Assembly (NCBI GenBank): GCA_011037195.1
Contig: JAAEAF010000286.1
Coordinates: 248,001 to 312,000, forward strand
Source of the DNA: Triatoma infestans
Lineage: Eukaryota; Arthropoda; Insecta; Hemiptera; Reduviidae
Length of the DNA: 64,000 nucleotides
Reading direction: 5' to 3'
The notes beneath the pieces are model-generated. The model did not search any database. It was not told the DNA's origin and saw only the letters and a list, made by a program, of their open reading frames with translations. The first letter of the stretch is position 1; every line of letters starts with the position of its first letter. Shown piece after piece: positions 10,748 to 23,056 of the stretch. A program made the position numbers and the translations under genes.

Positions 10748-12639
10748 CTTTTCTTTGGTAGTGGTAAGCTGTTATTTCCATAGTCCTTTATTGGGTATGC
10801 AAGGATCTCTAGCGGTTGTGAATTTTTTGTCGTATAAATAATGTTTGGGGATTGTCCGTGTTAAATTTCTATGAATGTACAGCTCAAGATAACGGGTCAC
10901 ATCCACAGCTTTGAAAAGAGATTTTATTTAAACACAGGCGAGATCTGGTGGTTTAGGAAATTGTCAGGTGATTTTTCGAATAGTAAAGCTGACATTTTGA
11001 CGTTTGTTGTCATTGATTTTTTCCTTCTCCATTTTTTTTTAATCTATTCTTTAATTTTTACTGTTGAATTCTGGAGATTTTTTATTTCTTGAATTTATGT
11101 TTCATTGGAAATGTACGTATCTGAGTTTTCCTCTGATTAGCAAATGGATTTTAATTTTTTTTTTTTTAAATACCTTGGGACGTTTACGATTAAAGTAGAT
11201 CATTAAAAAAATATATATAAAACATAACTTTTTGTATTGAAAAAGCTCCACTAAATTTGGGGGGGAAATATAATTTTTTGTTTTAATTTTATTGCGAATG
11301 AATGATCAACGCAGTTGATTACATCAGATTGCATTGATATGAAATGTTATTATCATAAATTAATCAATAAAATTACTTTCCTGTCTTCTTTCTTGGTACA
11401 TATTGTCTCCAACTGTCTGAACTGTCTAGTTTGTACTGATCAGTCAGAGGTGATTTTGGATTTTGTCAAAATTTAGACTGTTATGTACTGCAGGAAATAT
11501 TATTTTGTGGTCCAGTCATCACTTTCGTTTTGTTTTCTGTCCAAGCTCCACGAGTTAGATAATAATTTCGATTAGTTTCAGTTTTTTTATTTCAAATATT
11601 AGACAGCCGATTATATTGTGTACAGAATTCTGCACAATCAGTCAGCCACAACAACATTTATCGTTTTGTATGTTCAACTTTTTTAAATACTATTCTGTTT
11701 AAGTTAGTTTGTAGGTAGCACTTTTGATTTCCGCATGATTATAGGGTGTTACATTGAGTATCTATTGATGTAGGCTGTTTGGTTTGTTACAACAGTTGGT
11801 CCACTCTCTGCCTCATTATCCTATTAGGTATGTTAGTCCGTAAGTCATATTCTGTGTTTGTGTGTGATAATCTATTACCTTGATATTGAGCAGTTAAGGT
11901 GTCACCAGAGGATGCCCCTCTTGCTAGAGAGTAAATGTTTCGGACTTGCTATTTACAAAACATGAATTATTTAACAGATATACTAAAGATTCTAAATACT
12001 GACTTGATCTATGAAGAGTTCTCTCACTGGATTCTGTTAAATATTAAATCTAAATTAAGATAGTAAGTAAGGATAATTGTTTCCACAATTGCCCAGAATA
12101 GTTTAAGACTTAATGACTAAAAGCTTTAGATGACTTAAAGATTAATATATTAGGCAACGAAATGAAGATCTTTCAATAAATTAAGTGATAAATAGTAATC
12201 GATTTAATGTGACATATTAAATAAATGTATTACTTTTTTTTAATAAATACCTAAATACTTATCTTATCTCTCTATTTGGCTTTTTATGTCGACAATAAAA
12301 AGTTCTTTTTCTGAAATATCTTTTTATGAACATCGATACTATCAGTATTAGAACCAAGCATCTCCGTCCGTTCTTTAAATTCTTTAGTCCGTTGATTAAA
12401 GCACTATAATAAACAGACAGTTAAAGTTCAACTTTATCGTATATTTACATTACATACGCCTACATGTTGACATAAAACAGTATCTATTAAAACTTATACA
12501 TTCATCTCTAATCGTACAAAAATCAGTATAAAAATGAACATAAAATAAAGGAACTATCCTAATTTATATTCTAATACATTTTAAAGACATCGCAATTCCA
12601 TGTCGATATATCCCTTATTGATAGGATGGCAGCCATATT
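10748..12639. other. Intronic AT-rich DNA, nothing recognised
   Basis: Homopolymer-rich (T runs near 11030, 11150 and 12230) with no open frame or repeat that I can support. Confidence 0.5.
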
Positions 12640-12930
12640 GATAACACGGGACTTCGGGATGTCGTCATCATCGTGACGCAACGACATCGATACCACTAAA
12701 TTACCCCAGTTTTGTCCGGACTGGTTGCTGTGATTGCAAGGAACCACATAGTGACTCTTAGAAGGGACCAAACAAAAAGTGATCTATTGTGGCGAGATCT
12801 GGACTGTAAGACGCTCGCGGCAGAAATTCTCCAAACCCATTTTTGAATAATTTCTAAGCGCTGATTGTGCATAATGAGGGCGAGCTTCATTCAGGTTCAA
12901 CAGTCATCCTTCCCTCTGCACAGGATCACA
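12640..12930 (-). pseudogene. Mariner-type transposase relic
   Basis: On the minus strand, shifting between frames, the segment reads ARPHYAQSALRN (about 12840-12885) and then SPDLATIDHFLFGP (about 12764-12805). This is recognisably the NARPH...YSPDLAPSDHFLFGP block at the third acidic residue of mariner DD34D transposases. In-frame stops and frameshifts show it is dead. Ends and terminal repeats not found. Confidence 0.7.
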
Positions 12931-14260
12931 GGTTTCTTTCTTCTACGTTTCTCTTAATACGAATCAAATACGAGATTCAATTGATGGAATTGAATCCACC
13001 CCGAAATTGATCAACCAGCCCCACTTTTCGCACCATACAATTTAAATAATTTGCTTAGCATTCTAAATTAAATTTCAGCTGGTTACTTACCTCAGCAACC
13101 AGATATCGTATTATTGAACGCTTTTCTTCTAAACTGCAGATTTCTAGAGGCGTTGCCATCTTGAATGGAATAATAAAAGGTTCTGTATAATGAAACAGTG
13201 GTCAAGCAGCTTTTTTAAACTGACAAAACTGACAAGGATTAAAAAGTTATTAAACGGCAATAAGGGTTATTAGTGTGTGTTATTTGAATCAGAAAATAAA
13301 TTTCAATGAATAGTACGTTTAAAATAATGTCAGGTGTGGTAAAGTCTTACTGGTTGAATGAATTTCTATGGCAACGTTTATATATAATATTTGTATCAAT
13401 TGGGCGGGTTGCACATTTATACTATTTGTACACTACTACCACATCATCTTCTCAAGACTACTGTTGTCGGAGGATTAAGTGCGACCAAAATACGTGGTAG
13501 GGAGTTAAGGAAGCTTGATGGAGGATTTACATTGTATATATATATATATATATACGATGTATCTGTATGTGTACATGGCCGGGATTATTACACTAGTTAC
13601 ACTGAGTCCTTCCTGTGTCGTACAAGCGGCCCTGCTTCCCTGTTCAAGATCTACTTCGTCTCTTCATTCCCCACACAAACCAAGATCTCTCCTCCTCTCC
13701 TTGCTTCTTCCTTACCACTCTCAGTCACCAACCACTCCATTAAATCCCTTCCTCTCTTTCAAACACAACCCCCCTCACAGATACTACTATCTACATTACC
13801 GCTTTACAGGTTAAAGGACAGTCTTGAAATCCCCAGGAAGGTGAAGCAAGGAACGTGGGATAAGGCTACCCAGCCTAATGCCCAAGCCTATACAAATACC
13901 TTTACTTCCTTCTACCCTTTTATCTACAATGTTTTTTTTTTACGCTTTTGATACTGTTTACTTTTACTGAACAAAGAATATAACTATACTTCTTTAAAAT
14001 TTCTTATAAATGACTAAACTATTCCAAAAATCTGGTTTGAAACACTCATACGACTTTGTCTTACTCCAAATAATACAAATTAATTTTTAAAAAATCTTTA
14101 AAAGTGTGATGTTTACAAATTTAGTTGGGCTGACTACTAATATAGGTCATAGGGGGGGCAGACATATATAACTGAGTGGACATTGTGGGCGCCCTCTGCT
14201 CAACACTAGGTAGCGCCAGTTTAAATATAAACTAATTGACAGACCTCCAGTACTCCTCTA
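12931..14260. other. Intronic DNA, nothing coding recognised
   Basis: Contains a TA microsatellite at about 13536-13554 and a C/T-rich stretch at 13640-13800. A 186-codon plus-strand frame (13391-13951) spans these low-complexity sequences and has no domain-like features. A sequence near 14040 (AACACTCATACGACTTTGTC) resembles the end of DR1 in minus orientation. Confidence 0.45.
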
Positions 14261-14587
14261 CAATCAATTTTTGTGGCAAAAAGTTTCAATGGAAAGCATA
14301 TTTTAAGGAAAGCGTTGTAACCGTTTTTGAGAAACTTCCAAAAAACTCAAAATGCTACTCTGTAAAATTCCACTTCCATTAACCGATTTTTTTCAAAACT
14401 GGAATTCTATCAAAGCTTCTCATGTGGATTATTAATTTTATGAAGCTGGTAAAACCATATACTCAGAAACGGTTTGTTTAATGAATACAATAGTTTCAGT
14501 GCGTAAAGTTGGCATACTTGTATTTAGTTTTTCATCAGCTGTTCGAGAGTATTTGGTAACTATAACCTCAAATGTATTCAGTTAACA

Positions 14588-15166
14588 ATGGCGAGTCCGC
14601 TCGAGCATTACACCTCGAAAGAACAACGCTCACTGATTAGATTTTTAGTTGCAGAGGGTATCAAAGGTAGTGAAATCCACAAAAGACTGTTCAAAGTTTA
14701 CGGGAATAATTGTTTGAACCGTTCGAACGTTTACAAACGGGCAGTACAGTTTAAAAGTGGACGTGTAAGTGTCTGTGACGAGCAACGAAGTGAACGACCG
14801 ATTGAAGTGCAAGTTCCTCTCTCGAATCTCGCATTAACGCGTATTACTGTTGAACTGAAAGCTGAAGAAGTGCACGCGAGTGTTGGAACTGTCCATAACA
14901 TTATCCAGAAAAAGTTGCAGCACAAGAAAACTTGTGCGAGAGGGTTCAAAGACAACTTACGGACGCCCACAAAGAAAGTGGGGTGGGAGATCCTCCCACA
15001 CCCCCTACAGCCCCGACCTCGCCCCATCGGACTTCCATTTGTTTAGACTCCTTAATGAGGCTCTTCGTGGAAACATTTTCAATCAAATGAAGAAGTTAAA
15101 ACTCAGGTGCAAAAGTGGCTTCGAGATCAACCCAAAGAATTTTATGCCAGAAGCATACACAAATTA
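14588..15166 (+). pseudogene. Mariner transposase, internally deleted
   Basis: Starts MASPLEHYTSKEQRSLIRFL and continues through a helix-turn-helix N-terminal region (EIHKRL, NVYKR, FKSGRVSVCDEQRS). These match the DNA-binding half of mariner transposases. After about 130 codons (KKTCARGFKDNL) the sequence jumps, with a frame change, to HTPYSPDLAPSDFHLF (about 15000-15045), the region of the third catalytic Asp. The intervening catalytic core with the first two Asp residues is missing. The result is a non-functional remnant; an intact mariner transposase is about 340-350 aa. The sequence downstream to about 15295 probably belongs to the element, but I could not match its end to an inverted terminus upstream. 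Confidence 0.85.
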
Positions 15167-15304
15167 GAAGAATGATGGGACAAGTGTCGCTGGCGACTAT
15201 GTTGCTGGCGACTATGTTGAAAAGTAGCCAAAGTTTTGTATTGATAAAATAAACCGTTTTTGAGCTACAGCGATTTGTCTCGTTACCTATTGAATGATCC
15301 TCCT

Positions 15305-15500
15305 ATATACTGCTTTAGAGGAAAGCATGACGTCACAGTTTCCTCATAAGCCCCAAAAATAAATTTTTCCAAAAAAATGTTTCAAATAAAAGTGATAGTT
15401 TTATAAATGTGTAATTAGCATTTCGTCTTAAAAGAAATTCGTTGGTGCCATTTTCGAGAACATTGCTTTTTGCAGAAACAACCCCATTCACTGAGGTGGC
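15305..15500 (-). repeat. Dispersed repeat DR1 fragment
   Basis: Minus-orientation DR1 strings: AAAAATGTTTCAAATAAAAG, GTGATAGTTTTATAAATGTG and GGTGCCATTTTCGAGAACAT. Confidence 0.65.
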
Positions 15501-15574
15501 ATTTTTAAATGACGGTTTTTTGATTTCCAGGTTGCATACTAAAGGATTACCTAATCTGAATAGCATTTTGGATT

Positions 15575-15611
15575 CCCCCTTAGATTTTCTCTTCCTAGTA
15601 GCCTCTACAAA
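15575..15611 (+). repeat. Short fragment of SINE family 1
   Basis: CCCTTAGATTTTCTCTTCCT followed by AGTAGCCTCTACA is nearly identical to the post-tRNA segment of the SINEs at 38373 and 49279. Confidence 0.6.
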
Positions 15612-15682
15612 AATTGAAAATTAGAACACACTCCAGGCCACCGTACCTAGCGCAGAGCGCCAAAACCGGAGCCTATGGTCAC

Positions 15683-18600
15683 TTAGCCTTGTCTACATAG
15701 TAGACAAGTTTCCATCCCTGCCACGTGAAGACGACCTCTACATATCCGTCTAGTCCGGCGCATTACCGCTACGTCACGAGCAGACTCAACGAAGTCTTTG
15801 AAATTTTTAGCACTTTTCACCAACTCTTTACAATCTCCGGCCAGTTCTCTCCCCTCCTTTTCAGCTTGAATTCCATATGGATTCTTGCCTCGTCGAGGAG
15901 AGGACATCAGAAGAGAACGTGATTCACCGCATTCGCAATTCGGGGAATCTTTCAAACCCAGCTCATAGTGCTTAGAATTGAACTGACCGTGGCCCGTGAA
16001 ATATTGCGTCACGGTTTGGGATAGCTCCAGCCATCTAATCGACAGCCTGCGATACAAATTCGGGAAGAACTCATGTGCGATTCTCCCTGTCTCTGCCTCA
16101 TCCTAGCGTCTTGGCCACTTCCCAATCTTGTACTCTCGGGTCTTTTTCTTTTCAAGAGCAGGAGGCGTCTGACCGGACAGTTCCTCACCATCAAGGACAA
16201 TCATTACCCCTTTTTTATACTTATAGGTAAGGGCTCTCATCTCTACTAGGAGATCAAGCGGCAACACACCAGCTACCACCGGTAAGGAGAGCGTGGATGA
16301 TATCGCATAGGCCCTTGTTACGGAGCACAAAATGGCACTTTGCATCCTTAATAGAGTGCCGCTGTACGATGCATGTCAAGCTTGTCAGCCCAACAGGCAG
16401 CTGCGTACGCTGCGACATTCTCTATTACGCCCCTCTAAATGGATAAGGCCACGCCAGTCTTCAGCCCCACTCACCACGGGCTACTCTTTTTATTTCCTGG
16501 TACAAGTTCAGACATCTGGAGGCAACCCTCTGAATATGGGTCTTAAAAGAAAGCTTCCAATCCAATAGTACGCCCTGGTACTCAAGCTGGGTCACGTGGA
16601 CTATTCTGTGATCGTCCACTCTAATCCAGGGAGAGGACGACTGGCATGAAGTTTGCTTTTCATTAGCATCACTTTAGACTTCTCGAACGAAATCTGCAGC
16701 TTCTCCAGCTGACACCAATTCTTTATTCAGGTCACCACAGCATTAGCACGCTCTTCTAACTCCCGACGAGTATCATCATGGACAGCTATTGCAAGGTCGT
16801 CGGCGTATGCAACCGAATCACAATAATCCATATTCTCAATATGCTCTAACAATTCATCCATAACCAGGTTCCATAGGAACGGGCCCACCACCGAGCCCTG
16901 CGGAGAATCTTAGTTATTGGCCTTGAAATCTTGCCGGCTTGAGTCACTAGCACCGCCACCCTTTGGGTGAGGTAGCTTTGAATCAATTTCAGAAGATTGA
17001 TGGGCAATCTCTTCCTCTGAGTGACTCCAACACAGTCGGCCACCAAACATTATCAAAGGTCCCAGCTATGTCCAGGAAGACTGTGAGGACGTATTTGTGC
17101 CCATTGCCACGCACCAATTCCAGGATCTTCGATATCGTATCTGTCGTCGATCTACCCGATACACAACCATACTGACCGGGACTGAAACTGATGAAGCTTT
17201 TCAATCTCATTATAATCAGTTTCTCCAGCAGTTTCCCAAAAACAGGCAGGAGTTGTATCAATCGATACGAATTTGCATCATCGATGGGATTGTTTCCCCC
17301 TTTATACAATACCTTGACAAGCCCTGTTTTCCATTGACTGGGAAAATATCCCAGTCTCAGGCATCCATTGAGAAGGTCAAGCAGGTACTGGCTTAAAACG
17401 TCCTCTACGATTTAAGCCTCCTGTCTCGATTTTCCGGACAATTTCTCCATTTATCATATCCATTCCTGGAGCTTCTTATTCTTGATTTCGCCAATAACAA
17501 ATTTAACATCATAAATATCAAACTCAGTTATGGACTCATCCAGAGCGGGTAACTCAAAGGCTGCTTCGCTTTGCAAATGAGTGTCGTCCAGAGGGTTATC
17601 CTCAGGAAGGAGTACTTTCAGTGAGTGCTGAGTTGACTCTCTCCAGGACCCAGCACCCGATACTCCGTCTATATTTAGACTAGCTAGTATCAGGTCTGTC
17701 TTCATCTTACTTGACTGCACTTGTACACATTACACCAAGGATCTCTATTGCCTTCTGATTCCACGAACTCCCGCCAGCTTGAGGCCTTGGCCTGCGAAAC
17801 CATCTTTTTATATCGTCTTCGGGCACCCCGATACTCATCTAAATATCTTTGACGGGATTCCTCATTTGTTTCCCGTTGGTACCATCTTCGCTTCCTGGTT
17901 ACTTCTTTTTTGGCTACTGTTAGCTCCCGTGCCCACCAAGGAACACGGGCGTGCGACTAGTGGGTATTTTCTTTAATATCTCCCCACTTACGCCTGCTAT
18001 TGCCTCAGTCAGCTCCGTGACATATCGACACCAGCGATGGTATCCACTTGGACATGTATGGGTTAATACTGCGCTGGAGGAGAGTCTTATATCTTTACCA
18101 GTCAGCATGTTTGACTGAGTACCTTTCTAGACCCTGATAGGTGGGACATGGCTTGGTGTCCCAGGCAACTTCGAAAAGTATCGCCCTGTGATCACCAGTC
18201 ACCCAGTCTACCCCTTCCAATTATGCACCCTGTCAACAGCAGAAGCTGTACACAAGGTGACATCCAGGTTGTGCTCAGCGCAGTTCCCATTTCCTACATA
18301 TGTCTTCAAATGTCCAGGCACGGTCACGACGCACAGATCGTTCGAGACAATGCACTCCTGGAAGTGCCTGCCTCTATCATCCAAAGCTTCATCGTGCCAC
18401 ATGGGTGATCATGCATTTATGTCTGCGGCCACAATTATCTTTTTTTCCCCTATTTTCTTTCAAGAGCCGACTTAAATGGGCTATAGACGACGTTATGACG
18501 TACGACGCTGGCAGTACCAGCTCACCAGCATCAGCTCAACGCCATTTGCAGCAGTTAACAGCACACAGGTACAATGACTGGTGCTGTACTGAGGAAGACA

Positions 18601-18901
18601 CAATAGAGTGACGTCTGGATTGCACACCGCAACATCAGTCCATATCCGTCCATCGCAGGAAACGTGAACGATACGATGCTGCAACCCCCTGGCCCTTAAC
18701 GTTCGCTTTAAACGTGTAGGGCTCCTGGATTAACGCAACATCTATGCCTTTTTTATAGATGAGCTCTCGTGCCTCGGCCATTAGTGTTGAGCGTTGCGCA
18801 TTCAGCTGCAACACTCTCAGGCCTATATCCGTAAAATTACGGGCTTCTTCCATAATCGGTGTCAGCCTGTTCGGTCTAAAGCGTTTAGGTACGCTGGGCA
18901 T
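15683..18901 (-). pseudogene. LINE ORF2: endonuclease and reverse transcriptase (broken)
   Basis: Reads from LRVLQLNAQRSTLMAEAREL with GIDVALIQEPY (about 18720-18820), the N-terminal endonuclease motif. The endonuclease C-terminal part follows (LDDRGRHFQECIVSNDL, near 18340-18390). In the RT region, NSYRLIQLLPVFGKLLEKL lies near 17210-17280 and the metal-binding motif LDIAGTFDNVWW near 17045-17085, where family members usually have AFDN. YADD is at 16797-16808. Near 15940-16010 comes TGHGQFNSKHYELGL followed by Cys-rich CECGES, the usual C-terminal Cys/His domain. At least five frameshifts or stops separate these parts. R1-clade elements have no RNase H and none is seen. Confidence 0.85.
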
Positions 18902-20202
18902 TTCAAACTCTGTAAAGAGTGGCTGTGCGACTTTCGGAACACTTTACAGGCAGCACATGCCGAGGCTTCGGCTTTATTTGGGCACTTCTCGTACATATGT
19001 CCTTTGGTGGCACAATGTCTGCAAGTTGGCTCTTTTTCCTTGCAGAATTTCGCCACGTGCCCATACACTTGACATTTGTAACAGCGTGATGCCTGTCGGT
19101 GGGCCATCACTTACAGCGATTCCATTCTATGTATATCCTGCCAATACTCAGCGTTCCTTTCAGTAGAAGTTCACGCAACTTGGGCGTGACTTCTACTACC
19201 CAGTTTTGCGACCTGAAGGAGTCCTGGAAATCAGGTTTCGGAAATACCGATCCCAGGTTTTGGTCATATAACGCTTTCATGATTCGCGTCTCATTGAGGT
19301 CGCTTGGCACATGAAAATAATCATCTTGGAAAGCCGTGTCTTCGGCAGCTCAGCCTGAAGACCAGCACACCTCAGCTTTTCATTTTTTAACAAGGCTTGT
19401 GCCTTTTCAGGGCCTCCTGTCTCAACGAGGAGTGTCTTGTTTCTGGCTCGTCGGAGGGAGACAACCTGCCAACTTTCCTCAGAAGGATTAAGACTGCCTT
19501 TGAGCAAATCTTTTGTTTGGTCGTTGGTCTTAACTGCCTTCTCATCTTGTGGTTTGATCAGAATCACATGCTTTTTCTGGGGCAGCGGCTTTTTCGCTAC
19601 CTGCCTTTCAGGCTGCTTGTTCTTTCTACTTTTTTGAGCCTTTCTTTTATGATTTCTTTTTGATTTAGCCTGCTTTCCCAGGCTGGCTTCATTTCGACAC
19701 CGCTTCCGCATATGAATTCACAGGTGCGGGTTTTGCGGTGTCCTTTGCTTTATTTCCGTCCCTGCCAATGCTGACCTCAGATGGCTTACGGGCTACCTCA
19801 TGCGAAGACATGGACAGCTTCGTTGTATCGGCCTTAATCTGGTCGGTATTCTCTCATAAACATAGCACCGCCATTTCTAAGGCATGCTGCTTTTTCGCTG
19901 TCTGTGTTTGCCCTCAAGCCAGGCGACGCGGGTGACCGGCCGTCACTTCTTTTACTTTTTTGGTGATAAACAAGGTGTTTGTCCTATTTTATCTTTTCGC
20001 TAGGGTCCTGGCAGTATTGCATCAACTCAAGCTCTATTTCGCTTGCTCTGAGGATGGGATCACCGGTCACATACCCTATTGTGATAACCCCCTCACTGCG
20101 GTTACTCTTAATGTTCTCGTGTCCGTCGGACTTGGCAGTATTCACTAGTAGTCTGTTTGACCACCGTCGAACATGTAGCAACTTGTTGTTGCTCGTCACC
20201 AA
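18862..20202 (-). pseudogene. LINE ORF1: gag-like protein with three CCHC knuckles (broken)
   Basis: From a plausible ATG at 20202 the minus strand gives an acidic/polar N-terminal part, then a Lys/Arg-rich stretch (about 19570-19700). A core near 19110-19330 (DLNETRIMKALYDQNLG) follows, then cysteine knuckles at about 18940-19090: CYKCQVYGHVAKFC, CRHCATKGHMYEKC and CAACKV. Three knuckles are typical of R1/TRAS ORF1, which packages the LINE RNA. ORF1 and the start of ORF2 overlap by about 40 bp here. Frames are shifted at least three times. Confidence 0.82.
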
Positions 20203-20619
20203 ATAATTTTCTTCTTAAACCACCAATCATAGGATAGGTGGTGTCACGTCTATATCCGAGAACGGACTAGCCGTTCTAGTTAAAAACTTAACCTAGTCTA
20301 ACTATTTACACTGTGTACAATGGGCGTAAGCTTCGGCTTGCTCTGAAAAGAGCGGTTTGGAGCCACGTACATGTGTTACATCTCCCTTTAGCCCAGACAG
20401 AATGGTGAAATAACTTCCAAAACTCTACCTGGTGTCCAGCCCCGGCGATCGTGGACGTGGGAGACCATTCGCTGTAGCTAAAAGCCACAAGGCTGTACAA
20501 TTACTTTTATGGTTCGTCAAGCTCAGGAATATTGAACACTCTTGTAATACTAATTAAATAAGAAATGTTTAATGCTTTTCGAACTTTGCAAACACTTTTT
20601 AGAGCTTAACAAAATTAAA

Positions 20620-20745
20620 GCGAAGGGAGCGGGGCCAACAGCCTCTACTGCACACTGTCCGGTAATAGCGCAGTGTTGCTTGTGTCGAGAGAACACTTCC
20701 GGAGACTGGCAATGCACTGATATGGCCCGGCCGCCAACGACCATA
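20620..20745 (+). repeat. SINE family 1, diverged body fragment
   Basis: CACTGTCCGGTAATAGCGCA, GAGAGAACACTTCCGGAGAC, GGCAATGCACTGA and GCCGCCAACGACCAT align in order with the body of the SINE at 49279-49504. The tRNA-like head and the tail are missing. Confidence 0.7.
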
Positions 20746-20759
20746 GAACCGACTACTCG

Positions 20760-21200
20760 CTACAAACAGTTTTTCAAATTCAGTGAATCTCAAAACATGC
20801 ATTTCTGGTGGAAACTTCAATTTCGAACATTTGACTAAAACTTCTTGTTACATCAATAAAAGGAGTAACTAGTCTTGGGGAAAAACAGCTTTACCTACTT
20901 GCGTATTTATTTCTTTCTTTCTTGTTTACCTCTCTATTTCTCTTGAAAATGGCTGCAACAATTTCTTTTAACCACTATATCAACCACAATTATAAATTTT
21001 TATAACTTTTATTACGAATATTTGCCGGGAAAATTGATTTCAGGAGTGTCCTGCTCCTTGATCCGTTATTATTTTTTTTTTAGATCCAAATTTGAAACTC
21101 AGCCAATCGAGAGTACCACTGTCTGATAGCGTTTTTTTTTTCACTGTTCTCGAAAACCAAACTAATAATACCCTTTGAAACTTGGTTTACCAAATTAGAC
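20760..21200. repeat. DR1 fragments in both orientations
   Basis: 20760-20850 carries minus-orientation DR1 strings (ATGCATTTCTGGTGGAAACT). 21000-21190 carries plus-orientation ones (ACTTTTATTACGAATATTTG, CCGGGAAAATTGATTT, TGTTCTCGAAAACC). Confidence 0.5.
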
Positions 21201-21218
21201 AATATATAGTTTATTACA

Positions 21219-21350
21219 GTATATACCATATAGACACTATATAGTTTATATATGCACACTTATATACCATTGTATATACCATATAGACAATATATAGTTT
21301 ATATATACACGTATATACCATTGTATATACCATATAGACGATATATAGTA
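21219..21350 (+). repeat. AT-rich ~52-bp tandem repeat, about 2.6 units
   Basis: GTATATACCATATAGAC recurs at 21219, 21272 and 21323 (spacing 53 and 51 bp), each followed by ATATATAGT. A partial unit precedes the first. It lies only about 160 bp upstream of the exon acceptor. Confidence 0.8.
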
Positions 21351-21507
21351 GGAAAAATTTCATTTTAGATGGGGTTCTGAGGGAGTTGTGATATCAGGCA
21401 TACAACAAACTTCCAATTTTGTAAAAAGTGGGACCTCACACCTTAGCATTAATGTAATTACATGTACATTAATTGAAAATATAATTGATTTTTATATGTT
21501 TGGACAG

Positions 21508-21665
21508 AGTGATAGTGAGCGGTAGCGGAGAAATACGCAGAAGTTTGACAGTGAAAGAGAAACTAGCTAGAAGGGCCAGCCGAGTAAGCAGGGCTGCCAC
21601 GGCCAGGTCTGACAGGATCTGGGAGTACGGTGTCATTCCCTATGAGATAGATGGCAATTTTTCAG
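21508..21665 (+). CDS. tld: Tolloid-like metalloprotease, convertase site and start of astacin domain
   Basis: Acceptor TTTGGACAG ends at 21507 and donor CAG|GTAATA begins at 21666. The phase-2 entry completes the Arg codon left open at 4661, and the exit leaves one base. The encoded segment ends [20 protein letters not shown] followed by [16 protein letters not shown] (cut after 21592) is an RxxR proprotein-convertase site in the position where BMP1/Tolloid propeptides are removed. [12 protein letters not shown] is the characteristic N-terminus of a mature astacin domain, whose first strand starts here. Upstream of the site lies a basic stretch ([13 protein letters not shown]). The alternative acceptor two bases later gives a stop within a few codons, so 21508 is preferred. 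Confidence 0.93.
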
Positions 21666-22195
21666 GTAATATTGTTATTTTTAGTGAAATAAATAGAAAA
21701 TTATTAATTTAATAAATTAAATAAAGAAATATGTGAAAGAGAAAGTTTCTTTCATCGGAAGAAAATAAAATCTGCTGTTAATCTCTTACTCCAGTTATAT
21801 ATGGAATTCATTATATTTACATAAAAGACAATTTTTTTTTTTTCCCCTCATATTTTACATATTTGTCCTAAACTAAATATAGAGGTGGTAAGGGGATAAA
21901 TACCTACCTACTCTTCAGGTGAGATGTGATTATATTCCGGCCCAAAAGAGCGCACAAAATACTGAACCAATTCATACAATATGTGTGGATATATGTCTGG
22001 AAGGCCGCCCGGAATCGGGCGAAGGCGCCCGAACGAAGTGGATTCTATGGACTGACCATCCGTGCGTCAGTTTGGCCTATAGTGTGGGCTAATGCACATT
22101 CTAGGAGCGTTTTGCTGCGTTGGTAACTTGCCAAAAGCGAGAGGTGGCACGTCCGTTTGCGGTGGTTGGCAGAGAATTTCTTTATTCTTAGGGTT
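21666..22195. other. Start of ~6.7-kb intron
   Basis: Begins GTAATA. AT-rich with a T run near 21832. 21930-22195 is GC-richer and may be the flank of the adjacent gypsy fragment, but no LTR is recognisable. Confidence 0.5.
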
Positions 22196-22905
22196 CTACA
22201 GGCCGCTTTGAATAAACCCTTGATTGGTGAGCACTAGGCACGGAGCCCCATGCCTAAGTGTCAGAGCCTCTACAAAGGCGCGGGCACTTTCTTCCGTAGA
22301 CTGTTCCTTGAGTGGGACGGCTTCCGCATACCGGGAGAACCAGGCCACTATAGATAGTAGGTATCGGTTCCCTGCTGTGGTGTTAGCTGAAGGCCCTACA
22401 ATATCGCTATGTGTGGTACGTTTTATTCCTGGATGCCCGACCATGGGGTACTAGGTAGTAGTATATTATCGCCTTCCGTTCGCTTTTGGGCACTAGCACT
22501 CTCCGTTACCCCTCTTTCCACTTGAATATAGCAGTCCGTTCTCTGCTCGGTTTGCCAGTTTGCGCCCCGCCAAGGCTTGGCACCATCCTCTTGCACTAAA
22601 CGCCATTTGATCTCCTGGTCGGTCTCCGCATATTCACAGCCCCTACCGCTCGGCTGAGCACGTCCGCTTTAGTGTATTTCAACCCTGGCTTATGCACCAC
22701 TTCGTAGGTGAACTGCGCAAGCCGCAGTGGCCACCGAGTTAAGCTGACTGACGGGTCCGTAAGGTGCAGCATCCACCGTAAAGCCGATGATCCGAGGATG
22801 AACCGGCGGCCCAGTAGATAACACCGGTTTGGGCCGTGGCTCACACAACCGCCAATAGCTCCCGCTCAGTGGTAGATTATGTTTGTTCTTCTTATTTCTT
22901 GGCAT
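22196..22905 (-). pseudogene. Ty3/gypsy pol fragment: RNase H and integrase
   Basis: Minus strand, broken frames. 22650-22800 reads like the retroviral-type RNase H end of Ty3/gypsy pol (LTRWPLRLAQFTYEVVHKPG followed by ADVLSRAV). 22196-22440 reads like the integrase core (SDIVGPSANTTAGNRYLLSI, then FSRYAEAVPL and a degraded TNQG where the family has the D-x-G-x-F region). The stretch between them, where the zinc-binding integrase N-terminus should be, is scrambled. No LTR or target duplication found. Dead fragment. Confidence 0.85.
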
Positions 22906-23011
22906 TACAGCCCATGTAGGGCCCTAGCCTCCTCAACTACGTTCCTCGAATACTAGATCGCATCGGGAAGTACGGAGAGGGATATTTGCTCTTGGTCAGG
23001 CGGCGGCAAAT

Positions 23012-23056
23012 GTTTTTTTTTTCTTTAATTTAAGGCACGTCAATATCTATGGTCAG
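23012..23056 (-). repeat. SINE family 1, 3'-tail fragment
   Basis: TTTAATTTAAGGCACGTCAA followed by TATCTATGGTCA matches the 3' end of the minus-oriented SINE at 54627, including the poly-T (poly-A on the element strand). Confidence 0.7.

Larger units (their letters stand above)
15640..20300 (-). mobile_element. R1/TRAS-like LINE, near full-length but decayed
   Basis: A continuous 4.6-kb minus-strand region holds, in retroelement order, a gag-like ORF1 with zinc knuckles, an apurinic-type endonuclease, a reverse transcriptase and a C-terminal Cys/His segment. Composition is clearly GC-richer than the intron. Frames are broken many times, so it is an old copy. Both ends are uncertain: 5' leader-like sequence may continue to about 20500. 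Confidence 0.88.

Noticed and set aside
13391..13951. 186-codon plus-strand open frame
   Set aside because: Runs through a TA microsatellite and a C/T-rich stretch, no domain, no splice context, and a second frame is equally open.
14130..14270. 5' inverted terminus of the mariner element
   Set aside because: No stretch upstream of the frame matched the reverse complement of the 3' end convincingly, so no boundary was assigned.
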